DNA of 35,247 bases, taken from NCBI GenBank assembly GCA_002709395.1, contig PAQU01000015.1:1-35247 (forward strand). The letters are read 5' to 3'. The translations under genes and the position numbers were made by a program. Positions within the stretch are counted from its first letter, which is position 1. The number at the start of each line of letters is the position of its first letter. The notes beneath the pieces are model-generated. The model worked only from the letters and a program-made list of their open reading frames with translations. It was not told the DNA's origin and ran no database searches. This document shows, piece by piece, positions 24,271-33,297 of this stretch. This DNA is from Roseibacillus sp. GTDB lineage: Bacteria; Verrucomicrobiota; Verrucomicrobiia; Verrucomicrobiales; Akkermansiaceae.

Positions 24271-25626
24271 CTAGATGTGAAGAGGTTTCCCGGGTGAGGG
24301 AATAACCGAACGTTCAATCTGATTGCCAAACCATTCCAAGGCAGAGGAATCACCGTGGACGAGGATGGTCTTCCGGGCATTGGCCTTCTGCATGAATTCC
24401 AGAAGTTGGTCGCGGGGTGCATGCCCGCTGAAATCGTAGATATTTACTCCGCAGTTGAGTGGAACCTCAGGAAGCTCCTCATCCAACCGGATACGGTCAC
24501 CGGGTTGAGCTGCACGGATCTTTCCTCCCGGGCTGTCGGGATCGGCATAGCCTACGAAGAGAAGCATGTTTTCCGGCTTGTTTATGAACCCTCGTGCAAA
24601 ACCGTTGGAGGTGGTCTTCTCCGTCATCATGCCGCTTGAGAGGGCGTAGATAGCGCCTCTTTCGAGAGGAATACGCCTGCGACCCCGGCGGTTCCCGGTA
24701 ATAGGGTTCATGTCACGCAGGATCTTGAAGCCCGGACAGGATCGGCGGGTGGAGTCTGAGAATTTGTCGTAGATCACGGTCATCTTGGTGCTCAGGCCGC
24801 CGATGTAGACCGGCGCATCCTGAAGGCTCCCGTCCTTCTGATGACCGTGAAGCATGGTGAGAATCTCCTGAGTTTTTCCGATTGCGAAGACAGGAATCAG
24901 GACCGATCCGCCATCGCTCAGACAACGGCTGATATCTCCGATGAAGCGTTCTTTCTCCTTCTGGTGGGAGTATTGAGGGTTGCGGGGAGCGTCGCCGCGT
25001 GTGGTCTCGACAATAAGAGCATCGAGGGACCGGTCTCCCAGTTCCGGAAAACGGGCTCCCCTGATCAGCGAATGGTCTTCGAAGTGAACATCTCCACTAT
25101 AGAAGAGGCTTGTCCCGTTTCCTTCGAGGAGGACTCCTGCAGATCCAAGGATATGACCGGCGTCGTAGAAGGTCGCACTCGTTTTGCCGCTCCAGTCGAG
25201 GTCGAAAGGTTTTTCATAATCGCGTGGCTCGATGCGGGGGAAGAGTTCCTCAATGGCACGGTGTGTAAAAAGAGGATAATCCTCTATTCCCAGTTCCGTT
25301 CGCTGGGATTTCATGACATTGACGGAGTTATGGAGCAGGGCATCAGCGAGGGCGCTGGTCGCGGGGGTCATGAAGACCCGGGCGGAGGGCTGATCGCGCA
25401 TCAGGATCGGAAGGGTTCCCACATGATCGAGGTGCGAGTGGCTGATGATAATCGCGTCGAGGCTGTCATGGGGGATCTCCTCGTAGCGCGGAAGGGCGAG
25501 GGGGCCTCTTTCCTTGGGGTGCATCCCAGCATCGATTACGATACGGGTTTGCCCAATCTCAAGCAGGTAGCTGTTAGCCCCGATCTCGTTGGCCCGGTTC
25601 AGAAGAGTAAATCGAGCATCAGCCAC
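24271..25626 (-). CDS. Metallo-beta-lactamase/beta-CASP-family protein (putative RNA or DNA processing nuclease)
   Basis: 451 residues. The zinc-binding HSHLDHVG (63-70), DAGHILGSAG (about 155) and FYSGDVHF motifs are those of the beta-CASP group. ETTRGD is in the usual motif position before the beta-CASP part. The middle has SVLIPVFAIGKTQEIL and SSGMMTEK, and the end has FSGHAPRDQL and LVHGD with the further conserved histidines. Relatives include CPSF-type and bacterial Ysh1-like nucleases that act on RNA. The substrate is unknown. It lies downstream of the minus-strand tRNA, so it may be on the same transcript, and it converges on lpxD. Confidence 0.9.
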   Translation of the reverse strand: MADARFTLLNRANEIGANSYLLEIGQTRIVIDAGMHPKERGPLALPRYEEIPHDSLDAIIISHSHLDHVGTLPILMRDQPSARVFMTPATSALADALLHNSVNVMKSQRTELGIEDYPLFTHRAIEELFPRIEPRDYEKPFDLDWSGKTSATFYDAGHILGSAGVLLEGNGTSLFYSGDVHFEDHSLIRGARFPELGDRSLDALIVETTRGDAPRNPQYSHQKEKERFIGDISRCLSDGGSVLIPVFAIGKTQEILTMLHGHQKDGSLQDAPVYIGGLSTKMTVIYDKFSDSTRRSCPGFKILRDMNPITGNRRGRRRIPLERGAIYALSSGMMTEKTTSNGFARGFINKPENMLLFVGYADPDSPGGKIRAAQPGDRIRLDEELPEVPLNCGVNIYDFSGHAPRDQLLEFMQKANARKTILVHGDSSALEWFGNQIERSVIPSPGKPLHI

Positions 25627-25705
25627 GGATACCGGGGAATCTGGCCATGAGGATGCGGGATGTCAAAGTAATGCGCCTATATGAAAAGGGGCAGAATGAG
25701 GGAAA

Positions 25706-25777
25706 TAGCAGGGGGCGGATTCGAACCGCCGACCCAAGGCTTATGAGTCCTTTGCTCTACCCCTGAGCTACCCTGCC
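25706..25777 (-). tRNA. tRNA with CAU anticodon (elongator Met or Ile2)
   Basis: On the minus strand, GGCAGGG pairs with CCCTGCT at the 3' end (last pair G-U), with discriminator A. The D-arm is GCTC...GAGC, the anticodon loop CTCATAA gives CAT, and the T-arm is GGCGG-TTCGAAT-CCGCC. The total is 72 nt with no encoded CCA. The anticodon stem has a possible A-G mismatch next to the loop. CAU could be Met or a lysidine-modified Ile; it cannot be decided here. It lies upstream of the beta-CASP gene on the same strand. Confidence 0.9.
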
Positions 25778-25803
25778 GATTTTCTCCCTCAGAGCGGATG
25801 GGG

Positions 25804-25830
25804 ACTATATTGTGGCCTTGGCACTGTCGA
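25804..25830 (-). promoter_or_regulatory. Probable tRNA promoter
   Basis: On the minus strand, TCGACA (25830-25825) and TATAGT (25809-25804) are each one base from consensus, with a slightly short 15-base spacer. A C-rich discriminator (CCCC) follows, as expected for stable RNA genes. The predicted start is about 20 bases before the tRNA 5' end. Confidence 0.5.
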
Positions 25831-26299
25831 TATCAAAAATACCGACAAGAGTGAAGAATACCTGAATTCCAGTGAACGGGTGGTAGGTGCGAATTCAAGG
25901 TGGGCGGTATCCCAGGAAGTAGGAGAGGTGCTCCCCGGAGCCATTTTCAGGGGAACTGTGACCAGAAGCCGCCGGCGGGGAGTGCAAAAGGGCTATAAAA
26001 GGTTATTTTCCGGAAAAAAACTATTGGGCGAGACGAACAATTTCGAGGGGACCTTTAAATTACTAAAAAATTGCCGAAATAGGCCTTGTCAACAGGGGTT
26101 TCGCTCCTATAGTCGCGCCCCCAAAATCGTGGCTGGAGGCCGTGTTTTCACGCGGAAAACAGCTTAAAACCAGCGATTTACCAGCTCATCGGGTGCAGCT
26201 CCGGATAACAGGCTTCCTGCGAGGGTAATTCTCGCTCGCCTGCCTCCTGCGCCCTTTGTGCGCCAATGCCCCCCCGAGACAGTCTCAAAAGCAGGAATT
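25831..26299 (+). other. Non-coding region and leader upstream of the ribosomal gene cluster
   Basis: No gene is seen in this stretch. Its main content is the promoter at 26086-26113 and, if that promoter is used, a leader of about 180 bases before rpsL. The leader can form TGTTTTC-ACGCG-GAAAACA (26143-26161, 7 bp) and GCGAG-GGTAATT-CTCGC (26219-26235), with outer pairing AGGC/GCCT (26210-26213 with 26238-26241). This could be a ribosomal-protein feedback site. The upstream part (25831-26040) shows only a TATAAA near 25994 with no matching -35. Confidence 0.5.
26086..26113 (+). promoter_or_regulatory. Probable strong promoter of the str-S10 cluster
   Basis: TTGTCA (26086-26091) and TATAGT (26108-26113), each one base from the sigma-70 consensus, with a 16-base spacer. 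Directly upstream is an A/T-rich stretch (26052-26080, TTTAAATTACTAAAAAATT) that may act as an UP element. The predicted start is near 26120. Confidence 0.6.
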
Positions 26300-26674
26300 A
26301 TGCCGACCATTAACCAACTTGTCCGCAAGGGACGCAAGCAGGCGATACGAAAGTCGAAGTCGCCGGCACTCTCCAACTGTCCACAGCGACGTGGGGTTTG
26401 TTTGCAGGTTTACACCCGGACGCCCAAAAAGCCGAACTCCGCCCTTCGGAAGGTGGCGAAGGTTCGTCTAACCAACGGCTATGAGGTAATTGCCTATATA
26501 GGGGGGGAAGGACATAACCTGCAGGAACATAGTATTGTGCTGGTCCGTGGCGGGCGGGTTAAGGATCTGCCAGGGGTGCGCTACCATATTGTAAGGGGCT
26601 CTCTTGATACCCTCGGGGTAGAGAACCGGAAACAAAGCCGTTCCAAGTATGGAGCGAAGCGACCGAAGAAGTAG
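26300..26674 (+). CDS. rpsL: 30S ribosomal protein S12
   Basis: 124 residues, the usual length from the ATG at 26300. The frame is open to an earlier ATG at 26258, but [12 protein letters not shown] is the universal S12 start and AGGA lies just before it. [19 protein letters not shown] (39-57) and [18 protein letters not shown] hold the streptomycin-region residues; the lysine of PKKPNS is present, as in sensitive strains. S12 sits at the decoding centre of the 30S subunit. It is the first gene of a 13-gene ribosomal run. Confidence 0.98.
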   Translation: MPTINQLVRKGRKQAIRKSKSPALSNCPQRRGVCLQVYTRTPKKPNSALRKVAKVRLTNGYEVIAYIGGEGHNLQEHSIVLVRGGRVKDLPGVRYHIVRGSLDTLGVENRKQSRSKYGAKRPKK

Positions 26675-26706
26675 TCAAGGGCTGAACTAGAAAGGTAGAT
26701 ACGAAG

Positions 26707-27180
26707 ATGGCTCGAAGAAGAAGAGTTTACCATAAGCCGGATCGGCGAGATCCGAAGTTCGATAGTGAATTGATTGGGCACTTGATTTCCATGGTGATGA
26801 AGGATGGAAAGAGGTCCCTGGCCGAGCGGGTGGTCTATTCCGCTATCGACAAGGCCAACGAAGGAACTGACACGATTGATCCTCTGGAGGTCGTGACCCG
26901 GGCGATTGAAAATTCAAAGCCACGGGTGGAGGTGAAAAGCCGCCGGGTAGGGGGAGCAACCTATCAGGTGCCTCTTGAGGTTGCGGCTTCCCGTTCTCAA
27001 GCGCTGGCCATGCGCTGGATCATAGGGTTCGCCCGCGGTCGCAAGGGGACTCCAATGCATGTGGCTCTTGCAAACGAGATCAAGGACGCAGCCAATAATA
27101 CAGGCGGGGCTGTCCGCAAGCGTGACGATGTTCACAAGATGGCTCAGGCCAACCGCGCCTTTGCGCACTTCCGCTGGTAA
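26707..27180 (+). CDS. rpsG: 30S ribosomal protein S7
   Basis: 157 residues, full length. The start MARRRRVYHKPDRRDPKF and the blocks VGGATYQVPLEV and RGRKGTPMHVALANEIKDAA are typical of S7, which initiates assembly of the 30S head. AAAGGT precedes the ATG. It lies 32 bases after rpsL and 12 bases before fusA (or 45 if fusA starts at 27226). In other bacteria S7 is the feedback regulator of this transcript; no obvious target was found here beyond the rpsL leader hairpins. Confidence 0.98.
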   Translation: MARRRRVYHKPDRRDPKFDSELIGHLISMVMKDGKRSLAERVVYSAIDKANEGTDTIDPLEVVTRAIENSKPRVEVKSRRVGGATYQVPLEVAASRSQALAMRWIIGFARGRKGTPMHVALANEIKDAANNTGGAVRKRDDVHKMAQANRAFAHFRW

Positions 27181-27192
27181 GAAACGATATTA

Positions 27193-29382
27193 ATGCTCGC
27201 CACCGCCACAGTTGCATTCCCTCAGATGTCTGAAAGCCCAAACAGTCCTGACCGGCCGTATCCGCTTGAGCGGACACGGAATATAGGGATTGCGGCTCAT
27301 ATTGATGCGGGAAAGACGACCCTTACGGAGCGGGTTCTCTTTTATACCGGGATGATTCACAGGATCGGAGAGGTGCATGATGGTGCTACCACTACCGATC
27401 ACATGGAGCAGGAGCGAGAGCGTGGAATTACCATTACCTCGGCGGCGGTCACCTGCGAATGGGTGCAGAAGAAAGACGAAGGGGTCTGCAAGCTTTTTGA
27501 AGAGCAGAAACAGCGGGTGAACATTATCGATACCCCGGGGCACGTTGATTTTACTGCTGAGGTTGAGCGGTCCCTCCGGGTTCTGGATGGAGCCATTGTC
27601 GTGTTTTGTGGAGTGGCCGGGGTGCAACCGCAGACCGAGACGGTCTGGAGGCAGGCGTCCAAATACAACGTTCCCCGGATTGTGTTCGTCAACAAGATGG
27701 ACCGGGTAGGTGCTAATTTTCAGAATGTAGTGGAGGAGGTGCGGGAGAAACTGGGAGCCATTCCGCTTCGGATTCTTATCCCTATCGGAGCAGAGGATCA
27801 GCTCAGGGGACAAATTGACGTCCTGAACAAGAAGGCCGTGGTTTACACGGAGGACGATGCATTGGGTTCAACCTTCGAGGTCAGGGAGCTTGACGCCGAA
27901 CAGGCGGTTCAGGCAGAGGAGGCTTATGCTGAAATCCTCGATGCCCTTGCGAACGTTGATGACGAACTTGGTGAGAAGTTCCTGATGGAGGAAGAAATCA
28001 CCGTCGCTGATCTTAAGCAGGCAATGCGCCGGGCAACCATCGCGAACGAGGTTGTTCCCATTGCGGGCGGATCGGCCTTCAAGAACAAGGGGGTGCAGTA
28101 TCTGGTGGACGCAGTGGTGGATTACCTCCCCAGTCCGCTTGAGATACCGGCTGCCAGGGGGCAGAAAGTGGATGATGAGAGCGAGGAAGTGGTGGCTGCA
28201 ACGGATGACAACGCGAAGTTCTGCTCGCTGGCCTTCAAGCTCTGGGCCGATAAGTATGTGGGAAAACTGGTCTTCTTCCGCGTTTACTCTGGAACCGTGT
28301 CCAAGGGCGACATGGTCTACAATCCACGGACTCGCAGAAAAGAACGAATTGGGCGCCTGATCCAGATTCAGGCTGATAAGCACGAAGAGATCGAGACCTG
28401 CTACGCGGGTGACATCGCTGCGATCGTGGGAATCAAGAATGTGACCACCGGTGATACCCTGTGCGCGCAGAAGTTTGATGTATTACTGGAGCCGCCGAGC
28501 TTCCCGGAGCCTGTCATTGCGATGGCGGTCGAGCCGAGGACTACCGCTGACCAGGAGAAGATGTCATCCGGACTGGGCCGACTGATGGAGGAAGATCCCA
28601 CCTTTGTGGTTCATACCGACGAAGAGACTGGCCAGACGATCATTTCCGGGATGGGAGAACTTCATCTGGAGGTGATAATCGATCGCCTGCGCAGGGAATT
28701 CAGTGTGGAAGCTAATGTTGGCAAGCCGCAGATCGCCTATCGTGAGACTATCACGGCTGAAGCAGGAGGCGAGGGACTCCTTAAAAAGCAGAGTGGTGGA
28801 CGTGGTCAGTATGGGCACGTGGTTCTTGATGTGGCCCCCAATGAAAAAGGTGCAGGCCTGACGACCCGGAGCCTCGTGGTGGGTGGAGCAATTCCGAAGG
28901 AATACATGAACGCGGTTAACGCTGGTGTGACGGAGGCGATGACGAATGGAATTGTGGCCGGTTACCCGGTGGTGGATGTGCATGTAAATATCACCGATGG
29001 CTCGTCGCATGATGTCGACTCCAACGAAAATGCCTTCAAGATGGCGGCTATTTTCGCGATGAAGGATGCCTTCAGGAAGGCGCAGTCCATTCTTTTGGAG
29101 CCAATAATGGACGTGGAAGTGACCACCCCCGAGGATTACCAGGGCGACGTCATGGGCGACCTCAACCGGAGAAGAGGTCAGATTCAGGAAATGGGAAGCA
29201 AGGGCAACGTAGCGATAGTGAAAGCCAAGGTGCCACTCGCAGAGATGTTCGGCTATTCGACGGATGTCCGGACAATCTCATCCGGGCGCGCATCCTTTGT
29301 GATGACGCCATCGAGCTTTGATCCCGTTCCGCAGGCAATAGTAGAAGCGATCTGTAAAGAACGCGGGACCGTAGCCGCCTGA
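27193..29382 (+). CDS. fusA: Elongation factor G
   Basis: 729 residues from the ATG at 27193, 718 from the ATG at 27226. The latter would place [19 protein letters not shown] at the N-terminus; the choice is unclear because neither start has a good Shine-Dalgarno. The GTPase motifs are visible: AHIDAGKT (35-42 in the long form), [10 protein letters not shown] (switch I), DTPGHVDF and NKMD. The later domains include RRGQIQEMG and ATVDVRTIS-like [14 protein letters not shown], typical of domain V. It drives translocation on the ribosome. The usual tuf gene does not follow; rpsJ begins 32 bases downstream. Confidence 0.97.
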   Translation: MLATATVAFPQMSESPNSPDRPYPLERTRNIGIAAHIDAGKTTLTERVLFYTGMIHRIGEVHDGATTTDHMEQERERGITITSAAVTCEWVQKKDEGVCKLFEEQKQRVNIIDTPGHVDFTAEVERSLRVLDGAIVVFCGVAGVQPQTETVWRQASKYNVPRIVFVNKMDRVGANFQNVVEEVREKLGAIPLRILIPIGAEDQLRGQIDVLNKKAVVYTEDDALGSTFEVRELDAEQAVQAEEAYAEILDALANVDDELGEKFLMEEEITVADLKQAMRRATIANEVVPIAGGSAFKNKGVQYLVDAVVDYLPSPLEIPAARGQKVDDESEEVVAATDDNAKFCSLAFKLWADKYVGKLVFFRVYSGTVSKGDMVYNPRTRRKERIGRLIQIQADKHEEIETCYAGDIAAIVGIKNVTTGDTLCAQKFDVLLEPPSFPEPVIAMAVEPRTTADQEKMSSGLGRLMEEDPTFVVHTDEETGQTIISGMGELHLEVIIDRLRREFSVEANVGKPQIAYRETITAEAGGEGLLKKQSGGRGQYGHVVLDVAPNEKGAGLTTRSLVVGGAIPKEYMNAVNAGVTEAMTNGIVAGYPVVDVHVNITDGSSHDVDSNENAFKMAAIFAMKDAFRKAQSILLEPIMDVEVTTPEDYQGDVMGDLNRRRGQIQEMGSKGNVAIVKAKVPLAEMFGYSTDVRTISSGRASFVMTPSSFDPVPQAIVEAICKERGTVAA

Positions 29383-29414
29383 TTCGAACGGAAAATAATT
29401 ACCTTCTCTAGATC

Positions 29415-29723
29415 ATGGAAAACCAGAAAATCAGAATTCGCCTTCGAGCCTTTGACCATCGTGCGATCGATAAGTCAGCGGAGGAGATCGTGGAAACCGC
29501 CAAGCGCACGGGCGCAAAGGTGGCTGGGCCGATTCCCCTCCCGACCCGGACTGAGAAGTTCTCGGTGAACCGTTCGCCGCACGTGAACAAGAAGTCTGCT
29601 GAACAGTTCGAGATCCGCACTCATAAGCGGTTGCTCGACATTATGGACCCGACGGCACGGACAGTAGACGAACTCAAGAAGCTCAATCTGCCTGCCGGAG
29701 TGGATATCACGATTCGTATTTAG
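29415..29723 (+). CDS. rpsJ: 30S ribosomal protein S10
   Basis: 102 residues. [44 protein letters not shown] and [18 protein letters not shown] are the standard S10 blocks; the protein is in the 30S head and also takes part in transcription antitermination with NusB. It is the first gene of the S10-type part of the cluster but has no recognisable separate promoter, and no Shine-Dalgarno precedes its ATG. Confidence 0.98.
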   Translation: MENQKIRIRLRAFDHRAIDKSAEEIVETAKRTGAKVAGPIPLPTRTEKFSVNRSPHVNKKSAEQFEIRTHKRLLDIMDPTARTVDELKKLNLPAGVDITIRI

Positions 29724-29755
29724 ATCCAGACTTCATCTTTTAACCCTACAGAACC

Positions 29756-30406
29756 ATGTCGTTAGGACTGATTGGCAAGAAAATAGGAATGACCAGGATT
29801 TTTGATCAGGAAGCCGGGAGTGCAATCGCGGTTACCGTGATCGATGTAGCTGGCAATGAATTTGTGCAGCGCAAGACTGGCGGCGACAAGGACGGATACG
29901 ATGCCGTCCAAGTGGCTTATTCCGACCAGAAGGAGCAGCGCATGAAGCAGCCGGTAATGGGGCATCTGAAGAAGAATGGTGTTTCCGCTAAACGCGTTAT
30001 CCGGGAGTTTCGCGTGGAGGAAGGCGAAGAGTTGCCGGAATCTCATCCCGGAGCAGAGCTCTTCAAGGATGGGCAGTGGGTCGACGTTATTGGCACCACC
30101 AAGGGGAAGGGATTTCAAGGGGTCGTAAAGCGATACAATTTCGGTGGAGGACCAGCAGCTCATGGGCACATGACTCATCGTCGACCAGGAGCCGTTGGTG
30201 CGGGAACCTGGCCTGGACGAATCTGGAAAAACCAGTGCATGCCAGGACACGACGGACAGCGGAACAGAACCACGCAGAATCTGAAGATCGTTCAGGTTCG
30301 CCCGGAGGATAATGTCATTCTAGTCTCGGGAGCAGTGCCTGGATCGAAGGGAAGTTACGTTATTGTGCGTCCCGCGAAGAAGAAGCCCGCTCCTGCGGCG
30401 GAGTAG
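29756..30406 (+). CDS. rplC: 50S ribosomal protein L3
   Basis: 216 residues. MSLGLIGKKIGMTRIFDQ, TKGKGFQGVVKRYNFGGGPAAHG and the extended loop with HMTHRRPGAVGAG and WKNQCMPGHDGQ mark L3, one of the first 23S-binding proteins. The C-terminal AKKKPAPAAE tail is short and common. It starts 32 bases after rpsJ with the A/C-rich leader CTACAGAACC and no Shine-Dalgarno. Confidence 0.98.
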   Translation: MSLGLIGKKIGMTRIFDQEAGSAIAVTVIDVAGNEFVQRKTGGDKDGYDAVQVAYSDQKEQRMKQPVMGHLKKNGVSAKRVIREFRVEEGEELPESHPGAELFKDGQWVDVIGTTKGKGFQGVVKRYNFGGGPAAHGHMTHRRPGAVGAGTWPGRIWKNQCMPGHDGQRNRTTQNLKIVQVRPEDNVILVSGAVPGSKGSYVIVRPAKKKPAPAAE

Positions 30407-30436
30407 CTGAACCCCATACCATAAGGAGGAAATAAC

Positions 30437-31048
30437 ATGTCAGCGAGAACACTCACCATTGAAGATGCCAAGGCGGCCAGCATCACTGTCCTTGAGGACA
30501 GCGAGAAGGGTGGTCAGGCAGTCCACGATCTGATCGTGGCATACCAGGCGAACCGCCGGTCCGGTACCGCCAATACCAAGACGCGTGGGGAAGTCAGGGG
30601 AACTGGTAAGAAGATGTATCGCCAGAAGGGGACGGGCAACGCGCGTCACCGGACGTCAAAGGTTCCACTTTATGTCGGTGGAGGCGTCGCCCATGGTCCA
30701 CGACCAAGGGATTATTCGAAGCAGGTGCCCAAGAAAATTCGCAAGTTGGCCCTCCGGCGTGTCCTTGGTGACTGTATCGCCGAAGGCAAAATACAGGTGG
30801 TTGATTCTTTCGAGATCGCGGACGGAAAGACCAAGTCATTTGTAGCGGAGATAGGAAAGATTACCGAATCCGAAAAGGTTCTCGTGGTCTCTCCCAAGTT
30901 TGACGACAAGACCCTTCTGGCTCATCGGAACCTTCCCGGAGCTATGTGCCTTCCGGCTAGTGAGGTGAGTATCGAAGAGCTTCTTTATCACGACAGCATT
31001 ATTCTCACTGCTCCTGCCCTTGAGGTACTGGCATCACGGACTAACTGA
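30437..31048 (+). CDS. rplD: 50S ribosomal protein L4
   Basis: 203 residues. The basic loop that reaches the exit tunnel is intact: [20 protein letters not shown], then [18 protein letters not shown] and [20 protein letters not shown]. In enterobacteria L4 represses its own operon; no matching leader was sought in detail here. It has the strongest ribosome-binding site of the cluster, AAGGAGGA ending about eight bases before the ATG. Confidence 0.98.
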   Translation: MSARTLTIEDAKAASITVLEDSEKGGQAVHDLIVAYQANRRSGTANTKTRGEVRGTGKKMYRQKGTGNARHRTSKVPLYVGGGVAHGPRPRDYSKQVPKKIRKLALRRVLGDCIAEGKIQVVDSFEIADGKTKSFVAEIGKITESEKVLVVSPKFDDKTLLAHRNLPGAMCLPASEVSIEELLYHDSIILTAPALEVLASRTN

Positions 31049-31068
31049 AGAAACAACCCTGCTTAACC

Positions 31069-31353
31069 ATGAGAGATATCTATTCCGTCATTGATAACGT
31101 GCGGTTATCCGAGAAGTCCACTCTTCTACAGGAGCTTAACAACGAATATGTATTCAAGGTGGATCGACGTGCCAACAAGATCGAGATCAAGCGTGCTGTG
31201 GAGCAGGCCTTCGGAGTAAAGGTCACTGGGGTGCGTACGGCGAACTACAGCGGCAAGTCCAAGCGCGTGCGCCGTGCTGACGAGGGTAAGACCGCATCCT
31301 GGAAGAAAGCCATGGTTCGCTTGAAGGAGGGGGACACCATAGACCTCATCTAA
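31069..31353 (+). CDS. rplW: 50S ribosomal protein L23
   Basis: 94 residues, of normal length. [41 protein letters not shown] and [16 protein letters not shown] are family blocks. L23 lies at the tunnel exit and is the docking site for trigger factor and SRP. The start is after an A/C-rich leader (CCTGCTTAACC) with no Shine-Dalgarno, 20 bases after rplD. Confidence 0.98.
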   Translation: MRDIYSVIDNVRLSEKSTLLQELNNEYVFKVDRRANKIEIKRAVEQAFGVKVTGVRTANYSGKSKRVRRADEGKTASWKKAMVRLKEGDTIDLI

Positions 31354-31403
31354 AGTCAGGAATCCATCAGTTCAAGATTCAGATATTAAACCAATTTCCA
31401 GTC

Positions 31404-32246
31404 ATGCCACTTAAAAGCTTCAAGCCAGTGACTCCCTCGAACCGCTACAAGATGTGGCCAACCTACGAGGAGATCACCAAGAAGAAGCCCGAGAAGGACC
31501 TGACCGAGCCGCTTCCGAGGAGTGGAGGTCGGAATAACCAGGGCAGGATCACGTGCCGCCACATTGGTGGGGGTCACAAGCGCAAGTATCGCCTGGCTGA
31601 CTTCAAGAGGCGCAAGCGTGAGATCGAGGCTCGTGTTACGGCGGTAGAGTATGATCCGAACCGCACCTGCCGCATCGCACTCATTCAGTATTCCGATGGA
31701 GAAAAGGCCTATATTCTCTGTCCGGTGGGTTTGCAGGTGGGAGCGACGGTGCAGGCCGGGGACAACGCCCCACCCTCTCCGGGAAATGCCATGCCTCTGA
31801 AGAGCGTGCCCCTTGGAACGGCAGTTCATAATATTGAGTTGCGCCCGGGGGGAGGGGGCAAGGTAGCTCGCTCAGCAGGCCAGCAAGCCGTGGTGTCGAA
31901 CCGGGAAGGTGGATACGCGCTTGTTAAAATGCCCTCGGGTGAAATCAGGCGCTTTCACGAGAATTGTTACTGCACCATCGGGCAGGTAGGGAACCGGGAT
32001 CATATGAATGAGGTTTCGGGTAAAGCGGGCCGGACCCGCTGGAAGGGAGTGCGCCCGACAGTGCGTGGAATGTGTATGAACCCAGTCGACCATCCGAATG
32101 GGGGAGGAGAAGGCAAGTCCAAGTCCGGTGGTGGGCGACAGCACCTGAAATCCCCCTGGGGACATACCAAGGGACAACGAACACGCTCCAAGTACAAGGG
32201 GAGCAACAAGTTTATCGTCGAGCGCCGCAAGTCCAAGAAGCGTTAA
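31404..32246 (+). CDS. rplB: 50S ribosomal protein L2
   Basis: 280 residues. [40 protein letters not shown] and the C-terminal [14 protein letters not shown] with the conserved His230, needed for peptidyl-transferase function, are present. The N-terminus [14 protein letters not shown] is of the usual kind. It starts 50 bases after rplW with no visible Shine-Dalgarno. Confidence 0.98.
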   Translation: MPLKSFKPVTPSNRYKMWPTYEEITKKKPEKDLTEPLPRSGGRNNQGRITCRHIGGGHKRKYRLADFKRRKREIEARVTAVEYDPNRTCRIALIQYSDGEKAYILCPVGLQVGATVQAGDNAPPSPGNAMPLKSVPLGTAVHNIELRPGGGGKVARSAGQQAVVSNREGGYALVKMPSGEIRRFHENCYCTIGQVGNRDHMNEVSGKAGRTRWKGVRPTVRGMCMNPVDHPNGGGEGKSKSGGGRQHLKSPWGHTKGQRTRSKYKGSNKFIVERRKSKKR

Positions 32247-32258
32247 CCACTTTGAATT

Positions 32259-32528
32259 ATGCCACGTTCCCTTAAGAAAGGTCCTTTTGTTGACCAGAAA
32301 CTCCTGGCCAAGATCGATACTGCGGTCGCCCAGGGCGACAAGAAACCTATCAAGACATGGAGTCGTCGCTCCATGATAACACCGGATTTCGTAGGACTTA
32401 CCTTCATGGTCCACAGCGGAAAGGTTTTTACCAATGTGTATGTCACCGAGAACATGGTGGGTCACAAACTGGGTGAATTTGCGCCAACACGGATCTTCAA
32501 GGCTCACGGAGGCATGGGCAAAAAATAA
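32259..32528 (+). CDS. rpsS: 30S ribosomal protein S19
   Basis: 89 residues. [39 protein letters not shown] and [17 protein letters not shown] are universal S19 blocks; the protein contacts the 30S head with S13. It starts 12 bases after rplB. In most bacteria rplV follows at once; here a foreign-looking gene is inserted. Confidence 0.98.
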   Translation: MPRSLKKGPFVDQKLLAKIDTAVAQGDKKPIKTWSRRSMITPDFVGLTFMVHSGKVFTNVYVTENMVGHKLGEFAPTRIFKAHGGMGKK

Positions 32529-32565
32529 CACTCCGAAGTAGTCGTTAATAAAAAATCCAATTCTC

Positions 32566-33282
32566 ATGAAGAACACTCCCGCAAAAATAATACTCTGTGC
32601 CATGTTGGCAGCAGGGGCGGGAGTATCCGTGGCGGAGAATCAGCAATCGGACGAATCAAGTCGCCTCAAGTCGGAAAATGCCCGATTGAAAATTCGTAAC
32701 GCCAACCTGCAGAAAAGCCTGGTAGAGGCCAATCGTAGAGAGAAGGAATCCGCAGAAGCCCTGGTTAAAATCAGAGTAAGATTGCAGGCCCTTGGGAAGG
32801 ACCTCATCAGCGATGGTGATGAGCGAACGGTGGAAGCCTGGCAGAATGTAACAGTGCTGGATCGCCGTCTTCGCAGAATGGAGGAGGCTGCTATCCGGCT
32901 TTCTGCCGCAGCGCAGGAATTTATCAGGACCGCCATTACGTCCGACCCTGAGGCCCGGGCTCAGTTGGAGGCTTATCTGAGGGCTCTGGAAGTGGAGCTC
33001 GGTTTGCGCAACAAGCCCGAACGGAATATCGAGAGAGGGAACCTTCAGCACGCTTCAGTTAAAAGTATCGACGAGAAAAGTGGGTTGGTCGTTCTCAACG
33101 TGGGAGCCAAGGAGAATGCGCGAATAGGGATGGTGTTTAACATCATGCGTGGAGAGCAGATGGTGGCCGAGGCAATGGTGGCCGATGTGCGTCCTGATAT
33201 TTGCGGAGTGTTTGTCCAGAGGCTTGAAAATGACAACAACCCGGTGCGGTTCAACGATACTGCCTCTCTTAAGAAGAATTAA
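32566..33282 (+). CDS. Unknown secreted coiled-coil protein inside the S10 ribosomal cluster
   Basis: 238 residues, no family recognised. A clear signal peptide (MKNTPAKIILCAMLAAGAGV, cleavage probably after residue 23, VA/EN) is followed by a coiled coil with heptad-like Leu/Ile/Glu spacing (about 30-80). A helical region (80-155) and a small beta-rich domain (about 160-238) follow, with SGLVVLNVGAKENARIGMVF then a VAEAMVADVRPDICGVFV stretch. The beta part resembles the small C-terminal domains of some envelope proteins with the pattern G-V-x-L-N-x-G ... G-x-x-F, but I cannot name a family. It is 37 bases after rpsS and 15 bases before rplV, same strand, without a visible terminator or own promoter, so it must be co-expressed with ribosomal genes. 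It is presumably periplasmic. Confidence 0.8.
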   Translation: MKNTPAKIILCAMLAAGAGVSVAENQQSDESSRLKSENARLKIRNANLQKSLVEANRREKESAEALVKIRVRLQALGKDLISDGDERTVEAWQNVTVLDRRLRRMEEAAIRLSAAAQEFIRTAITSDPEARAQLEAYLRALEVELGLRNKPERNIERGNLQHASVKSIDEKSGLVVLNVGAKENARIGMVFNIMRGEQMVAEAMVADVRPDICGVFVQRLENDNNPVRFNDTASLKKN

Positions 33283-33297
33283 TCTCCCCCTCTAATC

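Noticed and set aside
24841-25650. Plus-strand open frame of 269 codons
   Set aside because: Antisense to the beta-CASP gene, whose zinc motifs are intact.
25880-26167. Plus-strand frame of 95 codons before rpsL
   Set aside because: It contains the promoter at 26086-26113, has no family match and an unusual composition; the region is best read as non-coding.
27190-27813. Minus-strand open frame of 207 codons
   Set aside because: Complement of the fusA GTPase domain; codon constraint on EF-G explains the open frame.
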